Program-made: the position numbers and the translations under genes | Notes under the pieces: generated by a model | Database searches by the model: none | What the model saw: the letters and a program-made list of their open reading frames with translations, nothing else | Told to the model about the DNA's origin: nothing | NCBI GenBank assembly: GCA_026387805.1 | Contig: JAPLKY010000108.1 | Location: 1 to 21,618 of the forward strand | Length of the DNA: 21,618 bases | Direction: 5' to 3' | Origin: Candidatus Krumholzibacteriia bacterium | GTDB lineage: Bacteria; Krumholzibacteriota; Krumholzibacteriia; Krumholzibacteriales; Krumholzibacteriaceae | Shown: piece by piece, positions 13,163 to 20,134 of the stretch | How positions within the stretch are numbered: the stretch's first letter is position 1 | How the letters are laid out: each line of letters starts with the position of its first letter

Positions 13163-13860
13163 TGAACGACAACACCTGTCCGACGATCACGGCGGAGAAT
13201 CTGACCAAGATCTATCATCGCGGGAGCGAGGAGATCCGAGCCGTGAATGACGTCACCTTGTCTATCGAAACGGGACGCTTCGTCGCCTTCATCGGCCCGT
13301 CCGGCTCGGGAAAGACGACCCTGATCAACATTCTCGGCTGCCTCGACAACCCGACCTCGGGGCGCCTCGCCCTATGCGGGCGCGAGATCTTCAACGAGGG
13401 AGTCACTCTCAGCGAGGGAAAGCTCACCGATATCAGGCGCGATCTCTTCGGATACGTTTTCCAGAAGTTCTATCTCATCCCGACCCTCACCGTCCGGGAG
13501 AACGTCATGCTCCCGTTCGTCTTTTTCAGGAAGCCCGGCGCCGAGGCCGAGGTGGACAAGGTGATGAAGCTCCTCGGCATCGATAATCGCGCCGGGCACC
13601 TCCCGGGACAGATCTCGGGGGGCGAGATGCAACGAGTTGCCATCGCGCGCGCGCTCGTCAACAAGCCGCGCATCCTTCTCGCCGACGAGCCGACGGGGAA
13701 CCTCGACGCCAAACGGAGCGAGGAGATCGGCGCGATTCTGAAGGAGCTCAATAAAAAGGAGGGGCTCACGATCGTGCTCGTGACCCACAACATGGAGCTT
13801 GCCAGGAACGCCGACCGCATCATCGAGCTCAGGGATGGGAAACTGCTCGCGGCGGGCTGA
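13159..13860 (+). CDS. ABC transporter ATP-binding protein, LolD/MacB type (233 aa)
   Basis: The start is the ATG at 13159, overlapping the permease stop; the second ATG at 13162 is an alternative, and the longer frame from 13108 is rejected. All ABC ATPase motifs are present: Walker A GPSGSGKT (46-53), Q-loop VFQKF (Q102), signature ISGGEMQRVAIARA (152-165), Walker B ILLADEPTGNLD (172-183) and H-loop VLVTHN (H210). The sequence following the signature and the PTGNLDAK continuation are typical of the LolD/MacB/FtsE subfamily. It dimerises on the cytoplasmic face of the permease encoded immediately upstream and powers it. The 233-residue length is normal. Confidence 0.95.
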   Translation: MMNDNTCPTITAENLTKIYHRGSEEIRAVNDVTLSIETGRFVAFIGPSGSGKTTLINILGCLDNPTSGRLALCGREIFNEGVTLSEGKLTDIRRDLFGYVFQKFYLIPTLTVRENVMLPFVFFRKPGAEAEVDKVMKLLGIDNRAGHLPGQISGGEMQRVAIARALVNKPRILLADEPTGNLDAKRSEEIGAILKELNKKEGLTIVLVTHNMELARNADRIIELRDGKLLAAG

Positions 13861-13931
13861 GGCCGGCACGGAACTCTGCGGCTCGCCTGCTCTCTTCGCG
13901 CCGCATATCGCAAACAGGAGGTCGATTCGAC

Positions 13932-14348
13932 ATGAAACGCAGACTGACGATAGCGGCGCTGCTCGTGTTCGTCCTGGCCGCAGCCGCCGCGGCGGAGAAG
14001 CCGGTGTTCAAGGATCTTCCCGGCCCCGGCAAGAAATGCTGGATCGGGGACGACGCGTACTTCACGTACAAGTTCGACAAGAAGCCGAAGCTCGGCACGG
14101 CCTTCCTCAAGGTCCAGCTCTTCGACAAGGCGGGCAAGCAGATCACGAGCCTCGGCATCGTCGGGATCTCGGGCATGCCTTCCATGGGATCGGCGCACGA
14201 TTCGGGGGAAGTGCCGTTCAAGCTCAACAAGAAGGGGGACTATCTGCTCCCCGTGAACGTCGTCATGCCCGGCGAATGGGAAGTGAAGCTCGTTTTCCTG
14301 AAGGCCAAGGAGCCTGTATTCAGGGGCCGCATCACCTTCAAGGTCTGA
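13932..14348 (+). CDS. Secreted YtkA/FixH-like protein (138 aa)
   Basis: The start at 13932 has AGGAGGT at a 9-base spacing. A signal peptide (MKRRLTIAALLVFVLAAAAA, then A-E) leads into a small beta-sandwich. GMPSMGSAHDSGEVPFKLNK (81-100), DYLLPVNVVMPGEWEVKLVF (103-122) and a closing strand GRITFKV match the pattern of YtkA-like/FixH domains: Met-Pro-x-Met-Gly followed by a MxGxWEV strand. M82, M85, H89 and M112 could ligate copper, though this is inference. It is the last gene of the operon, 71 bases after the ATPase, and is followed by a terminator. It probably works in the periplasm with the ABC/FMN-binding machinery, in a metal or redox-related envelope function. Confidence 0.75.
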   Translation: MKRRLTIAALLVFVLAAAAAAEKPVFKDLPGPGKKCWIGDDAYFTYKFDKKPKLGTAFLKVQLFDKAGKQITSLGIVGISGMPSMGSAHDSGEVPFKLNKKGDYLLPVNVVMPGEWEVKLVFLKAKEPVFRGRITFKV

Positions 14349-14358
14349 CGGCTCGCCG

Positions 14359-14402
14359 AAAAAAGCGAGGGGAGCCGAGCGCGCTCCCCCCGCCTCGTTC
14401 TT
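14359..14402. terminator. Bidirectional intrinsic terminator between convergent operons
   Basis: GGGGAGC (14369-14375) pairs with GCTCCCC (14383-14389), with further CGAG/CTCG pairing outside. On the minus strand the stem is followed by TTTTTT (complement of 14359-14364), a good intrinsic terminator for the lipoprotein genes. On the plus strand TTCTT follows, weaker, for the ABC operon. Confidence 0.75.
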
Positions 14403-14403
14403 A

Positions 14404-15183
14404 TCACGGATCCGCCGCGGACCCGCATCCATCGGGAACGTATTCATAGGAAAGCACGAGGATGACGGTGCCCGCATCCCCTCCCACACCCGTTATGGTG
14501 TATCCGGAGTTTATGCCGCACATGACGACGGGCGTATATCCCGTCTCTCCCGCATTAGCCGCCGAGGCATTCACCGGCTCCGTCGCCGCCAAGGTGAACG
14601 GATTCACCAGAAAACAGCCTTCGGGAAGAAGATCGATAACCGTCTCCCCGTCGGGCGTGCAATCGGCATCGACGTCGCTTGGATAGATGCCGCCATTGAG
14701 CATCGCGAACCTTTCCACGGCCGCCTGGATAATGTAGCAATTGAGGCGAACCGAATCCTCGAGCTCTTCCGCGTTGGTGAGCTCGACGATTGTCGAATCT
14801 CCGCCGAATCCCGTGATCCAGTAGCCCCAGCTCTGGCAGAATCCCCGCACCCGATACGCGATCTCGCCGGGGCTGTCGGCCGTCCCCAACGTCGGCTCGG
14901 TATTCTCGCCGGTGAAGGGATTCGCGAGCAGGCGTCCTCCGGGCAGGAAATCAATGAATCTCCGTCCGGTGCCGGTGGTGTCCGACAGGAGATCGAGCGG
15001 ATACTCGCCGCCGTTCTCCGCCGCGAAGGCGTCCGCGGCCTCCCGAACCTTCTGACAGCTCGACCTCACGAGGTCTTCTTTCACGTCAATGGGGTATCCG
15101 GGATTCACGATCGTGCTCTGCTCCGAGCTGCACGCTCCGAGCATCAGAAACACCGATACAAAGCATGCCATAGTCGATCTCAC
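14404..15183 (-). CDS. Lipoprotein with two pseudopilin-like repeats, paralogue 1 (259 aa)
   Basis: The start is taken at the GTG at 15181-15183. Its leader (AGGAG, 9 bases, start codon) aligns base for base with that of the paralogue at 16047, whereas the ATG at 15192 would directly abut the AGGAG. The lipobox is LGAC (15-18), so the protein should be anchored by lipid at C18. Two repeats follow, about 37-135 and 143-244. Each has the pattern A..FA..NGG.YP.D, then a hydrophobic I-D-x-L-P-x-G, L-x-NPFT and TEP, then a G-E-x-x-Y strand and a GY-I-TG-G-GD end. This resembles the C-terminal head of type IV pilin/GspG-like proteins in FCB-type bacteria but without the N-terminal pilin helix. Function unknown. 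Confidence 0.75.
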   Translation of the reverse strand: MRSTMACFVSVFLMLGACSSEQSTIVNPGYPIDVKEDLVRSSCQKVREAADAFAAENGGEYPLDLLSDTTGTGRRFIDFLPGGRLLANPFTGENTEPTLGTADSPGEIAYRVRGFCQSWGYWITGFGGDSTIVELTNAEELEDSVRLNCYIIQAAVERFAMLNGGIYPSDVDADCTPDGETVIDLLPEGCFLVNPFTLAATEPVNASAANAGETGYTPVVMCGINSGYTITGVGGDAGTVILVLSYEYVPDGCGSAADP

Positions 15184-15213
15184 GATAATCATCTCCTGAC
15201 GCCGCGCATGCGG

Positions 15214-16047
15214 CTATTCGCACCCCGGCGCCCGTTCGAGCTCCGGAGTGACATTCTCATCCCACGTCATCTCTTGAGCGCCGCTCGCGCACGTGGGATT
15301 CTCGACCAGCTCAAGGATGGCTACCCCGCGATCCACGCCGATCCCGTAAATGCGGTAGCCGGTGCAAATGCCGTTGCACACGACGGGCCTGTACGAAACC
15401 GAACCCTCGTGATACAAATGATAGTATCTGTAGTCGCGGGGCTCGGAGAGCATCTTGAACATCGGATTCGGCAGACGTGCGCCGCCGGGCAAGAGATCGA
15501 TCACCGTGAGCCCGCCCGGCGTCAGATCGTCATCGACGCTCTGGGGATATTCGCCGCCGTTCAGAACGGCGAACTCCTCCACGGCCGCCTGAACGATGGA
15601 GCAGTTCGCGCGAACCGTATCCTCTATCGCGTACTGATTCGTGAGCGTCTCGATCAACGAATCGGCGCCGAATGCCGTAATCCAGTAGCCCCAGGGCCAA
15701 CATTGTCCTCTCGGGCTGTACCGGATTTCGCCGGGACCGTCGGCCGTGCCGAGAACGGGCTCGGTCGCCTCACCCGTGTACGGATTGAGAAGCAGGCGCC
15801 TTCCGGGAAGAAAATCGACGAGCGCCTTTCCGGTAGAGGTCGTATCCATCCAGACGTCCCGGGGATAGTATCCCCCCTTTTCCGCCGCAAAGCCTTCGAG
15901 CGCGAGGCGCAGCATTTCGCAATTTTCGCTGACGACGTCTTCTCTTTTGCCCGCCGAGAGCGCGGGGGTCAAGGCACCCTCCCTGTCAGAGCTGCACGCT
16001 CCTAACGCCATTAAAATAAACACGATACACACTATCGTCATTCGCAT
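15214..16047 (-). CDS. Lipoprotein with two pseudopilin-like repeats, paralogue 2 (277 aa)
   Basis: The start is at the ATG at 16045-16047, with AGGAG at a 9-base spacing; the longer frame to 16086 is rejected. The signal sequence MRMTIVCIVFILMALGAC ends in a lipobox, followed by SSDRE. Repeat 1 contains ALEGFAAEKGGYYPRDV and LVDFLPGRRLLLNPYTGEA. Repeat 2 contains AAVEEFAVLNGGEYPQSV and VIDLLPGGARLPNPMFKML. The second repeat has drifted: NPFT has become NPMF, and a tyrosine-rich insertion RYYHLYHE is present. The C-terminal tail (CASGAQEMTWDENVTPELER) is unique. It lies 30 bases upstream of paralogue 1 on the same strand, so they form a tandem-duplication operon. Confidence 0.75.
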   Translation of the reverse strand: MRMTIVCIVFILMALGACSSDREGALTPALSAGKREDVVSENCEMLRLALEGFAAEKGGYYPRDVWMDTTSTGKALVDFLPGRRLLLNPYTGEATEPVLGTADGPGEIRYSPRGQCWPWGYWITAFGADSLIETLTNQYAIEDTVRANCSIVQAAVEEFAVLNGGEYPQSVDDDLTPGGLTVIDLLPGGARLPNPMFKMLSEPRDYRYYHLYHEGSVSYRPVVCNGICTGYRIYGIGVDRGVAILELVENPTCASGAQEMTWDENVTPELERAPGCE

Positions 16048-16139
16048 AATAATCAGCTCCTGAAGAAGAGAGAGCGCGAGTCCCACGTCGAGGCGCGCAT
16101 TTATTGTGCCAGTAGATAGGGCTATGGATGCCGGAGAAT

Positions 16140-16190
16140 AGCGAAAGCGACCCCCGGCGCATATGCGCCCGGGGGTCGCTCACTTCGCTT
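16140..16190 (-). terminator. Long GC-rich hairpin downstream of the HU gene
   Basis: GCGACCCCCGG (16147-16157) pairs perfectly with CCGGGGGTCGC (16169-16179) around an inner self-complementary CGCATATGCG. Outside, AGCGAA pairs with TTCGCT across a 3-base bulge. On the minus strand only TTTC follows the stem, so termination would depend mainly on hairpin strength. It lies about 22 bases after the HU stop. Confidence 0.55.
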
Positions 16191-16211
16191 GACGATGAAT
16201 CCGAGCCCTGA

Positions 16212-16532
16212 CTAGAGCATGTCCTTGATGGCTTTCAGGGGACGGACACGCACCGAGCGCGATGCCGGCTTGGCTTTCTGCTTGACCATATCGCCGGTGA
16301 ACGGATTGCGGACGAGCTTGCCGCCCGCGACCGCCGGTTTCTTCACCAACGTGAGCTTCAACAGCCCCATGTAATTGAAGGTCCCGTGCGTCTTGACCGA
16401 CTTGACCATAGCCTTGGTCAGCGCGTCACACACGGCAACGACGTCCTTGCGGGCAAGACCGGTCTTCCCGGCGATTTCGCGATAGACCTCGTTCCTCGTC
16501 GGTGGCTTGTTTACGGCCGATTTCTTTGCCAT
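16212..16532 (-). CDS. HU-family DNA-binding protein (106 aa)
   Basis: The start at 16530-16532 follows GGAGGAG at about 8 bases; the upstream extension to 16712 is rejected. The helical base (TRNEVYREIAGKTGLARKDV, then VAVCDALTKAMVKSV) is followed by the beta-arm region GTFNYMGLLKLTLVKKPAVA, the conserved RNPFTGD (75-81) at the arm tip, and the C-terminal VRVRPLKAIKDML. The fold is that of HU/IHF nucleoid proteins, which dimerise and bend DNA through the NPxTG arms. The Ala/Lys-rich N-terminus and RPLKAIKDM tail are of the divergent HU type I associate with planctomycete and FCB-like lineages rather than the classical 90-aa HU. It has its own promoter. Confidence 0.92.
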   Translation of the reverse strand: MAKKSAVNKPPTRNEVYREIAGKTGLARKDVVAVCDALTKAMVKSVKTHGTFNYMGLLKLTLVKKPAVAGGKLVRNPFTGDMVKQKAKPASRSVRVRPLKAIKDML

Positions 16533-16592
16533 TACGCTTTCTCCTCCTTCGCTGGCTCGAGTGAAAGGGTACAGCCTCCATGAACGAGGGAA

Positions 16593-16620
16593 ATCATAGC
16601 GCAAGTGCGCCCGGCGTGAA
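16593..16620 (-). promoter_or_regulatory. Candidate promoter of the HU gene
   Basis: On the minus strand TTCACG (complement of 16615-16620), 16 bases, TATGAT (complement of 16593-16598). Predicted start of transcription near 16586, giving a leader of about 53 bases. Confidence 0.45.
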
Positions 16621-16730
16621 CACAGATTTTTGCGGTGCCCGGCTCTTTTTTTATGCGGGAGAACCGCCCTTGGTCGGGCGTCGCCGGGCGGTGGGGAGGG
16701 TCCGCGGAGCAATCACGGGCTCGCCGCGGC

Positions 16731-19313
16731 TCAGATGCTGAACCACTTGCTGATCTTGATCATGAAGGCGTTGTCGCCGGGCGTCGAGAAGAGACGATCG
16801 AAGTCCCGCCCCGCCGAGAAGGTGCCGAACTTCTCCTCGTAATCGCTCGCGCCGCGCGACCAGACGAGGAACAGCGTCGATCCGGGGCTCCATTCCCATC
16901 TGAAAACGAGGTTCGACCGCATCTCCTTGAAATTGAAATCGGGGCTGTCCGCGGCGGCCGGATAGTCGTACGGGGCGAAGCGATCGCCGTACTCGTCGGC
17001 TCCGGGAGCGACGACCTCCCGGAAATTTCCGTAGCGGCCCGCCGCGACGAAGGGCATCGCGTAGAACTGCATGCTCATCTCCGGGGTCACGCAGTAATTG
17101 AGCCTCGTCGTAACGCTCACGACGTCCATGTCGAGATGCGCGAAGACGTAGTGATCGTCGATCGTGTCGACGTATTGCAGATCGCTGTTGCGCCTGTTGT
17201 ACTCCGAGGAGAACCGCACCTCGAACCGGCCGGACGGCCTGACCACGACGGAGGGGCCTCCGTAGTATCCCGCGAATCCTTCGTCGTTGCGGTTGTATCC
17301 GCCGTCGAATCCGACCATGAGGCGCTTGCGGTCGTCCGTGTTCATGCCGAACCACGAGTTGTACTGGCCCGGCATGAGCGTCATGGGTCCGCCCCGCGTG
17401 AGGCTCGTGCCGAGATACTCGATCATCCGCTCGACGCCGAGGTAGGTCGACCAGTTGTTCGTATAGTTGATCGATCCGTTTATGTTGCCGCCGGAGCCGA
17501 CCTGCTCGCCGCCGTAGTTGTAGGAGCCGTAGAGGTTCAAGTTGACGTTGACCTGCTTGACGATCCACTTCGGCTCCCGGATCCGGTACCCCACCCAGAC
17601 GACCCCGAGGATGTCGTCCGCCACGGTCATGTATCCCAGGTCGTTCACCTCGAAGCCCGGGGAGCGCGACCTGAATCCGAGCATGTAGTTCCAGTGCTTC
17701 CCGCCCGTCCGCCCGCCGTCGAAAACGGTCCCGTATCCGCTGAGGGAGGTCTTGGTCGGATCGTACTCGACGTAATCCGCATCCGGTCGCTGAAAGTAGC
17801 GCGCGGAGGAAGTCTGCGCCGCCGCGATGGCCTCCTCGCTCCCCTCGAGATAGCTCCCGAGAATCCGAGCGCTCATGTAGTATTCGTTGTTGTGCCAGCG
17901 GTGCGAGAAATCGACGCCGCCCGTGACGGCGGTCTTCGTGAGGCCATCGAAATCCTCGCCCTCGAGATCGCGCGTGACATTCGTGACGATGCCGCCGAGG
18001 GTCGTGCGCCCGTTGTTGAAATCCTTCTGCGCGCGGGCGATCGAGTAGTTCGTCAGGGGCTCCACGGCGACGCCGAGGCGCTTCCCCCCCGGTATCTCGA
18101 CCGTCGCCTCTTCCTTATCGGTCATCGCTTCGAGTATCCCGATCGAGACGCCGCCGGCGGTCTTCCCCGTGATCTTGGCGGCGCCGAGGATCGTCGTGAA
18201 CTGCGGCGAATCCTCGTAGAATCCGTCGGTGCCGGCGAACCGCTTCGAGTCGAGCGGAGAGAGCTGCGGGGCGCGGCCGATGCGACGCGAGTAGAAGAGA
18301 CGCTCGCTGTTGTCGTCGCCGAACATGAGGCGGTACTGGAATATTCCCGCGCCTTCCATGAAGAAGGGGCGCTTCTCCGCGAAGAACGATTCGTACGCGG
18401 ACAGGTTGACCTCGGAGGGATCCTGTTCGACCTGCCCGAAATCGGGATTGATCGTCATGTCGACCGTGAAGTCCGTGGTGAGGCGATACTTGAGATCGCC
18501 GCCGACTCTTCCCTTCCAGCGCACGTCGTTCCGGAAGGGATCGTCCCCCGCTTTGGCGAAGCTCTCGGCGCTTCCGACCGTGTAGGGGAGAATCTCGAGG
18601 CGCGACGGCGACGGAATGCGATCGATCCCCTCGAGCCTCCCGAAAAGAGAAACGAACTGGTCCGCCTTCTGCGGGACCGGATAGAGGAAAGAGAGCTCCG
18701 TCTTTCGGGAAATCTGACGGGCCGCCTGGAATCCCCAGGTATGCGTCTCGCAGTTGTTCGCGAAACGGAGCTGGCTGAACGGAATGGCGAACTCCGCCGT
18801 CCATCCGTCGGCGTCGATGCGCGTGCCCACGTCCCAGACGGCGTCCCAGTTGCCGTCGCTCTCGGTATCGTTGAAGTAGAAGACGTCCTGCTTGGTGCCG
18901 GCGGCGTTCACGGCGAAAAGAAAGCCCGAGCGTTTGTCGTCGTAGCTGTCGAATGCGACGTAGAGCCAGTCCGAGGGGCTGTCGTTGTCCCGCCTCGTGA
19001 GGTTTGCGGCGATCTTCCCCGGCTCCGAATCGAAGGCCTTCATGCCGACGTAGACGTACGCATCGTCGTACACGACGCGCACCGTCGTTCTCTCGGTGGC
19101 GGGGCGGCCGTCATACGGCTCATTCTGGATGAAGCCCTCGCTGACGAGCGCCGCGGTCCAGTCGCTCTCGTCGAGGCGGCCGTCCACCCTGATCCCGCCG
19201 TTCGCGGCGCGGATCGCCCTCACGGTCTTGATCTCCTCCGTCGCGGCCCTCACGGACAGAGCGGCAACGAAGGCCGCGGCCGCGGCACAAACGAACAGCC
19301 TGCGCAATCTCAT
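16731..19313 (-). CDS. CBM9-like/DUF5916 outer-membrane protein (860 aa)
   Basis: A signal peptide (MRLRRLFVCAAAAAFVAALS, then VRA) precedes a CBM9-like beta-sandwich at about residues 36-205: IRVDGRLDESDWTAA, RVVYDDAYVYVGMKAFDSEP, DGWTAEFAIPFSQLRF and WGFQAARQI. The rest (about 235-860) is a DUF5916 region with alternating aromatic strands, for example NPDFGQVEQDPSEVNLSAYE followed by SFFAEKRPFFMEGAGIF, a recognisable family signature. The end MIKISKWFSI fits a membrane beta-barrel. These proteins sit in the outer membrane of many Bacteroidetes and FCB-type bacteria; their substrate is not established. The ATG at 19311-19313 has GAGGAGAGG about 8 bases upstream. It lies 199 bases upstream of HU on the same strand but is separated from it by HU's own promoter. 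Confidence 0.9.
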   Translation of the reverse strand: MRLRRLFVCAAAAAFVAALSVRAATEEIKTVRAIRAANGGIRVDGRLDESDWTAALVSEGFIQNEPYDGRPATERTTVRVVYDDAYVYVGMKAFDSEPGKIAANLTRRDNDSPSDWLYVAFDSYDDKRSGFLFAVNAAGTKQDVFYFNDTESDGNWDAVWDVGTRIDADGWTAEFAIPFSQLRFANNCETHTWGFQAARQISRKTELSFLYPVPQKADQFVSLFGRLEGIDRIPSPSRLEILPYTVGSAESFAKAGDDPFRNDVRWKGRVGGDLKYRLTTDFTVDMTINPDFGQVEQDPSEVNLSAYESFFAEKRPFFMEGAGIFQYRLMFGDDNSERLFYSRRIGRAPQLSPLDSKRFAGTDGFYEDSPQFTTILGAAKITGKTAGGVSIGILEAMTDKEEATVEIPGGKRLGVAVEPLTNYSIARAQKDFNNGRTTLGGIVTNVTRDLEGEDFDGLTKTAVTGGVDFSHRWHNNEYYMSARILGSYLEGSEEAIAAAQTSSARYFQRPDADYVEYDPTKTSLSGYGTVFDGGRTGGKHWNYMLGFRSRSPGFEVNDLGYMTVADDILGVVWVGYRIREPKWIVKQVNVNLNLYGSYNYGGEQVGSGGNINGSINYTNNWSTYLGVERMIEYLGTSLTRGGPMTLMPGQYNSWFGMNTDDRKRLMVGFDGGYNRNDEGFAGYYGGPSVVVRPSGRFEVRFSSEYNRRNSDLQYVDTIDDHYVFAHLDMDVVSVTTRLNYCVTPEMSMQFYAMPFVAAGRYGNFREVVAPGADEYGDRFAPYDYPAAADSPDFNFKEMRSNLVFRWEWSPGSTLFLVWSRGASDYEEKFGTFSAGRDFDRLFSTPGDNAFMIKISKWFSI

Positions 19314-19409
19314 GGGCGAACCTCTCCTCGTTTCACCTTCCCTCTATCTCCGGGGGATGAGGGCCATGAGCTATCAACGAGCAGACGCGGAGAAATGTTG
19401 CATGAAATC

Positions 19410-19461
19410 CGCGGAGATGCCGCCGGCCGATTTTGCGCAAAACCGGCCCGGCGGCTCCGCG
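19410..19461. repeat. 52-base near-perfect hairpin
   Basis: Paired blocks are CGCGGA with TCCGCG, GCCGCCGG with CCGGCGGC, CCG with CGG, and TTTTGC with GCAAAA: 23 base pairs interrupted by a GAT bulge, a C bulge and one A-C mismatch. It lies between the stop at 19511 and the DUF5916 start at 19313, both minus strand. No T-run follows, so it is either a factor-assisted terminator for the upstream gene or a repeat element. Nothing else is seen in 19314-19510. Confidence 0.6.
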
Positions 19462-19510
19462 AGAGAAGCCCGAAGGGAGATATCGGGCGAGATCGGCCGC
19501 TCGTGGGACC

Positions 19511-19978
19511 TCAATCGAGAATGAACGAGACGGCCACAGACGTCACTTCGCCCGGAACAAGCTTCGCGGGATCGGTCACGATCAACCTGCACGCGATCCG
19601 CGGACCGTCGGCGGCGCCGCTCCCCGTGCAGCCGTTGCCGATTCCCGTGACGATGGTCCGGGGACCGCCCGAGAGGACGATTCCGCCTTTGACGGGGATT
19701 CCCCCGGCGCGCTCCGGAGAACCGATCACGTCGATCTCCAGCCCGCACCCGCTCGGCAGGCTGCCCGATACGATCGCCGCGGAGATCGAGTGCGTTCCGC
19801 CCTCGGGAACGGTGGATGTGTACTGAAGGTAGGTTCCGTTATCGACGAGCGTGCTCCGCAGTCCGTGAGCCGGCGAGATGAGCGCGATGGGACGCGAGAG
19901 AGGCAAGATTCTTCGAGGGTGCGCCCGAAGAAGAGGCATTGCCGGACAGCCGATGCATGTACATTCTTCCAGCTCCAT
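19511..19978 (-). CDS. Secreted-type beta-domain protein lacking a signal peptide; possibly 5'-truncated (155 aa)
   Basis: The last 120 residues, from about ALISPAHGLRSTLVDNGTYL and QYTSTVPEGGTHSISAAIVS to TIVTGIGNGCTGSGAADGPR and a closing TSVAVSFILD, look like a surface-protein beta-sandwich found widely in Bacteroidetes and FCB-type bacteria (pattern S.GL.S.L.DNG.YL.YTS, then I-x-x-GIG-x-C-x-TG, then a final VTYTI-like strand). Those proteins are normally exported, yet the first 35 residues here (MELEECTCIGCPAMPLLRAH and on) form no signal peptide. The start has no ribosome binding site and an in-frame TGA immediately precedes it. A good promoter lies upstream at 20030-20058. A lost or recombined 5' end is therefore likely. 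I do not know its function. Confidence 0.5.
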   Translation of the reverse strand: MELEECTCIGCPAMPLLRAHPRRILPLSRPIALISPAHGLRSTLVDNGTYLQYTSTVPEGGTHSISAAIVSGSLPSGCGLEIDVIGSPERAGGIPVKGGIVLSGGPRTIVTGIGNGCTGSGAADGPRIACRLIVTDPAKLVPGEVTSVAVSFILD

Positions 19979-20029
19979 TCACGTGTCCGTGCTTTCATCC
20001 TGGTCGAGATCCCTTATTTAGTAAGAATA

Positions 20030-20058
20030 AGTGTACACCTTATGGGGCGTACGGTCAA
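20030..20058 (-). promoter_or_regulatory. Strong candidate promoter upstream of the beta-domain gene
   Basis: On the minus strand TTGACC (complement of 20053-20058), 17 bases, TACACT (complement of 20030-20035). Transcription would start near 20023, about 45 bases before the ORF at 19978. Confidence 0.55.
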
Positions 20059-20134
20059 GGAGAGTCGGCCGTTGGGGGAGTTGCATACATGGAGCGCTCG
20101 CGCCGGATGGCTCGTGATGGAGTCTCGCCCGAAG

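Noticed and set aside
13470..14489. 339-codon minus-strand frame
   Set aside because: It covers the ABC ATPase and YtkA-like genes in antisense and crosses the bidirectional terminator.
16635..19826. 1063-codon open frame on the plus strand
   Set aside because: It is antisense to the CBM9-DUF5916 gene and several other genes. Its product is an Arg/Val/Glu-rich, low-complexity sequence, as expected from the complement of GC-rich coding DNA; there is no ribosome binding site or domain.
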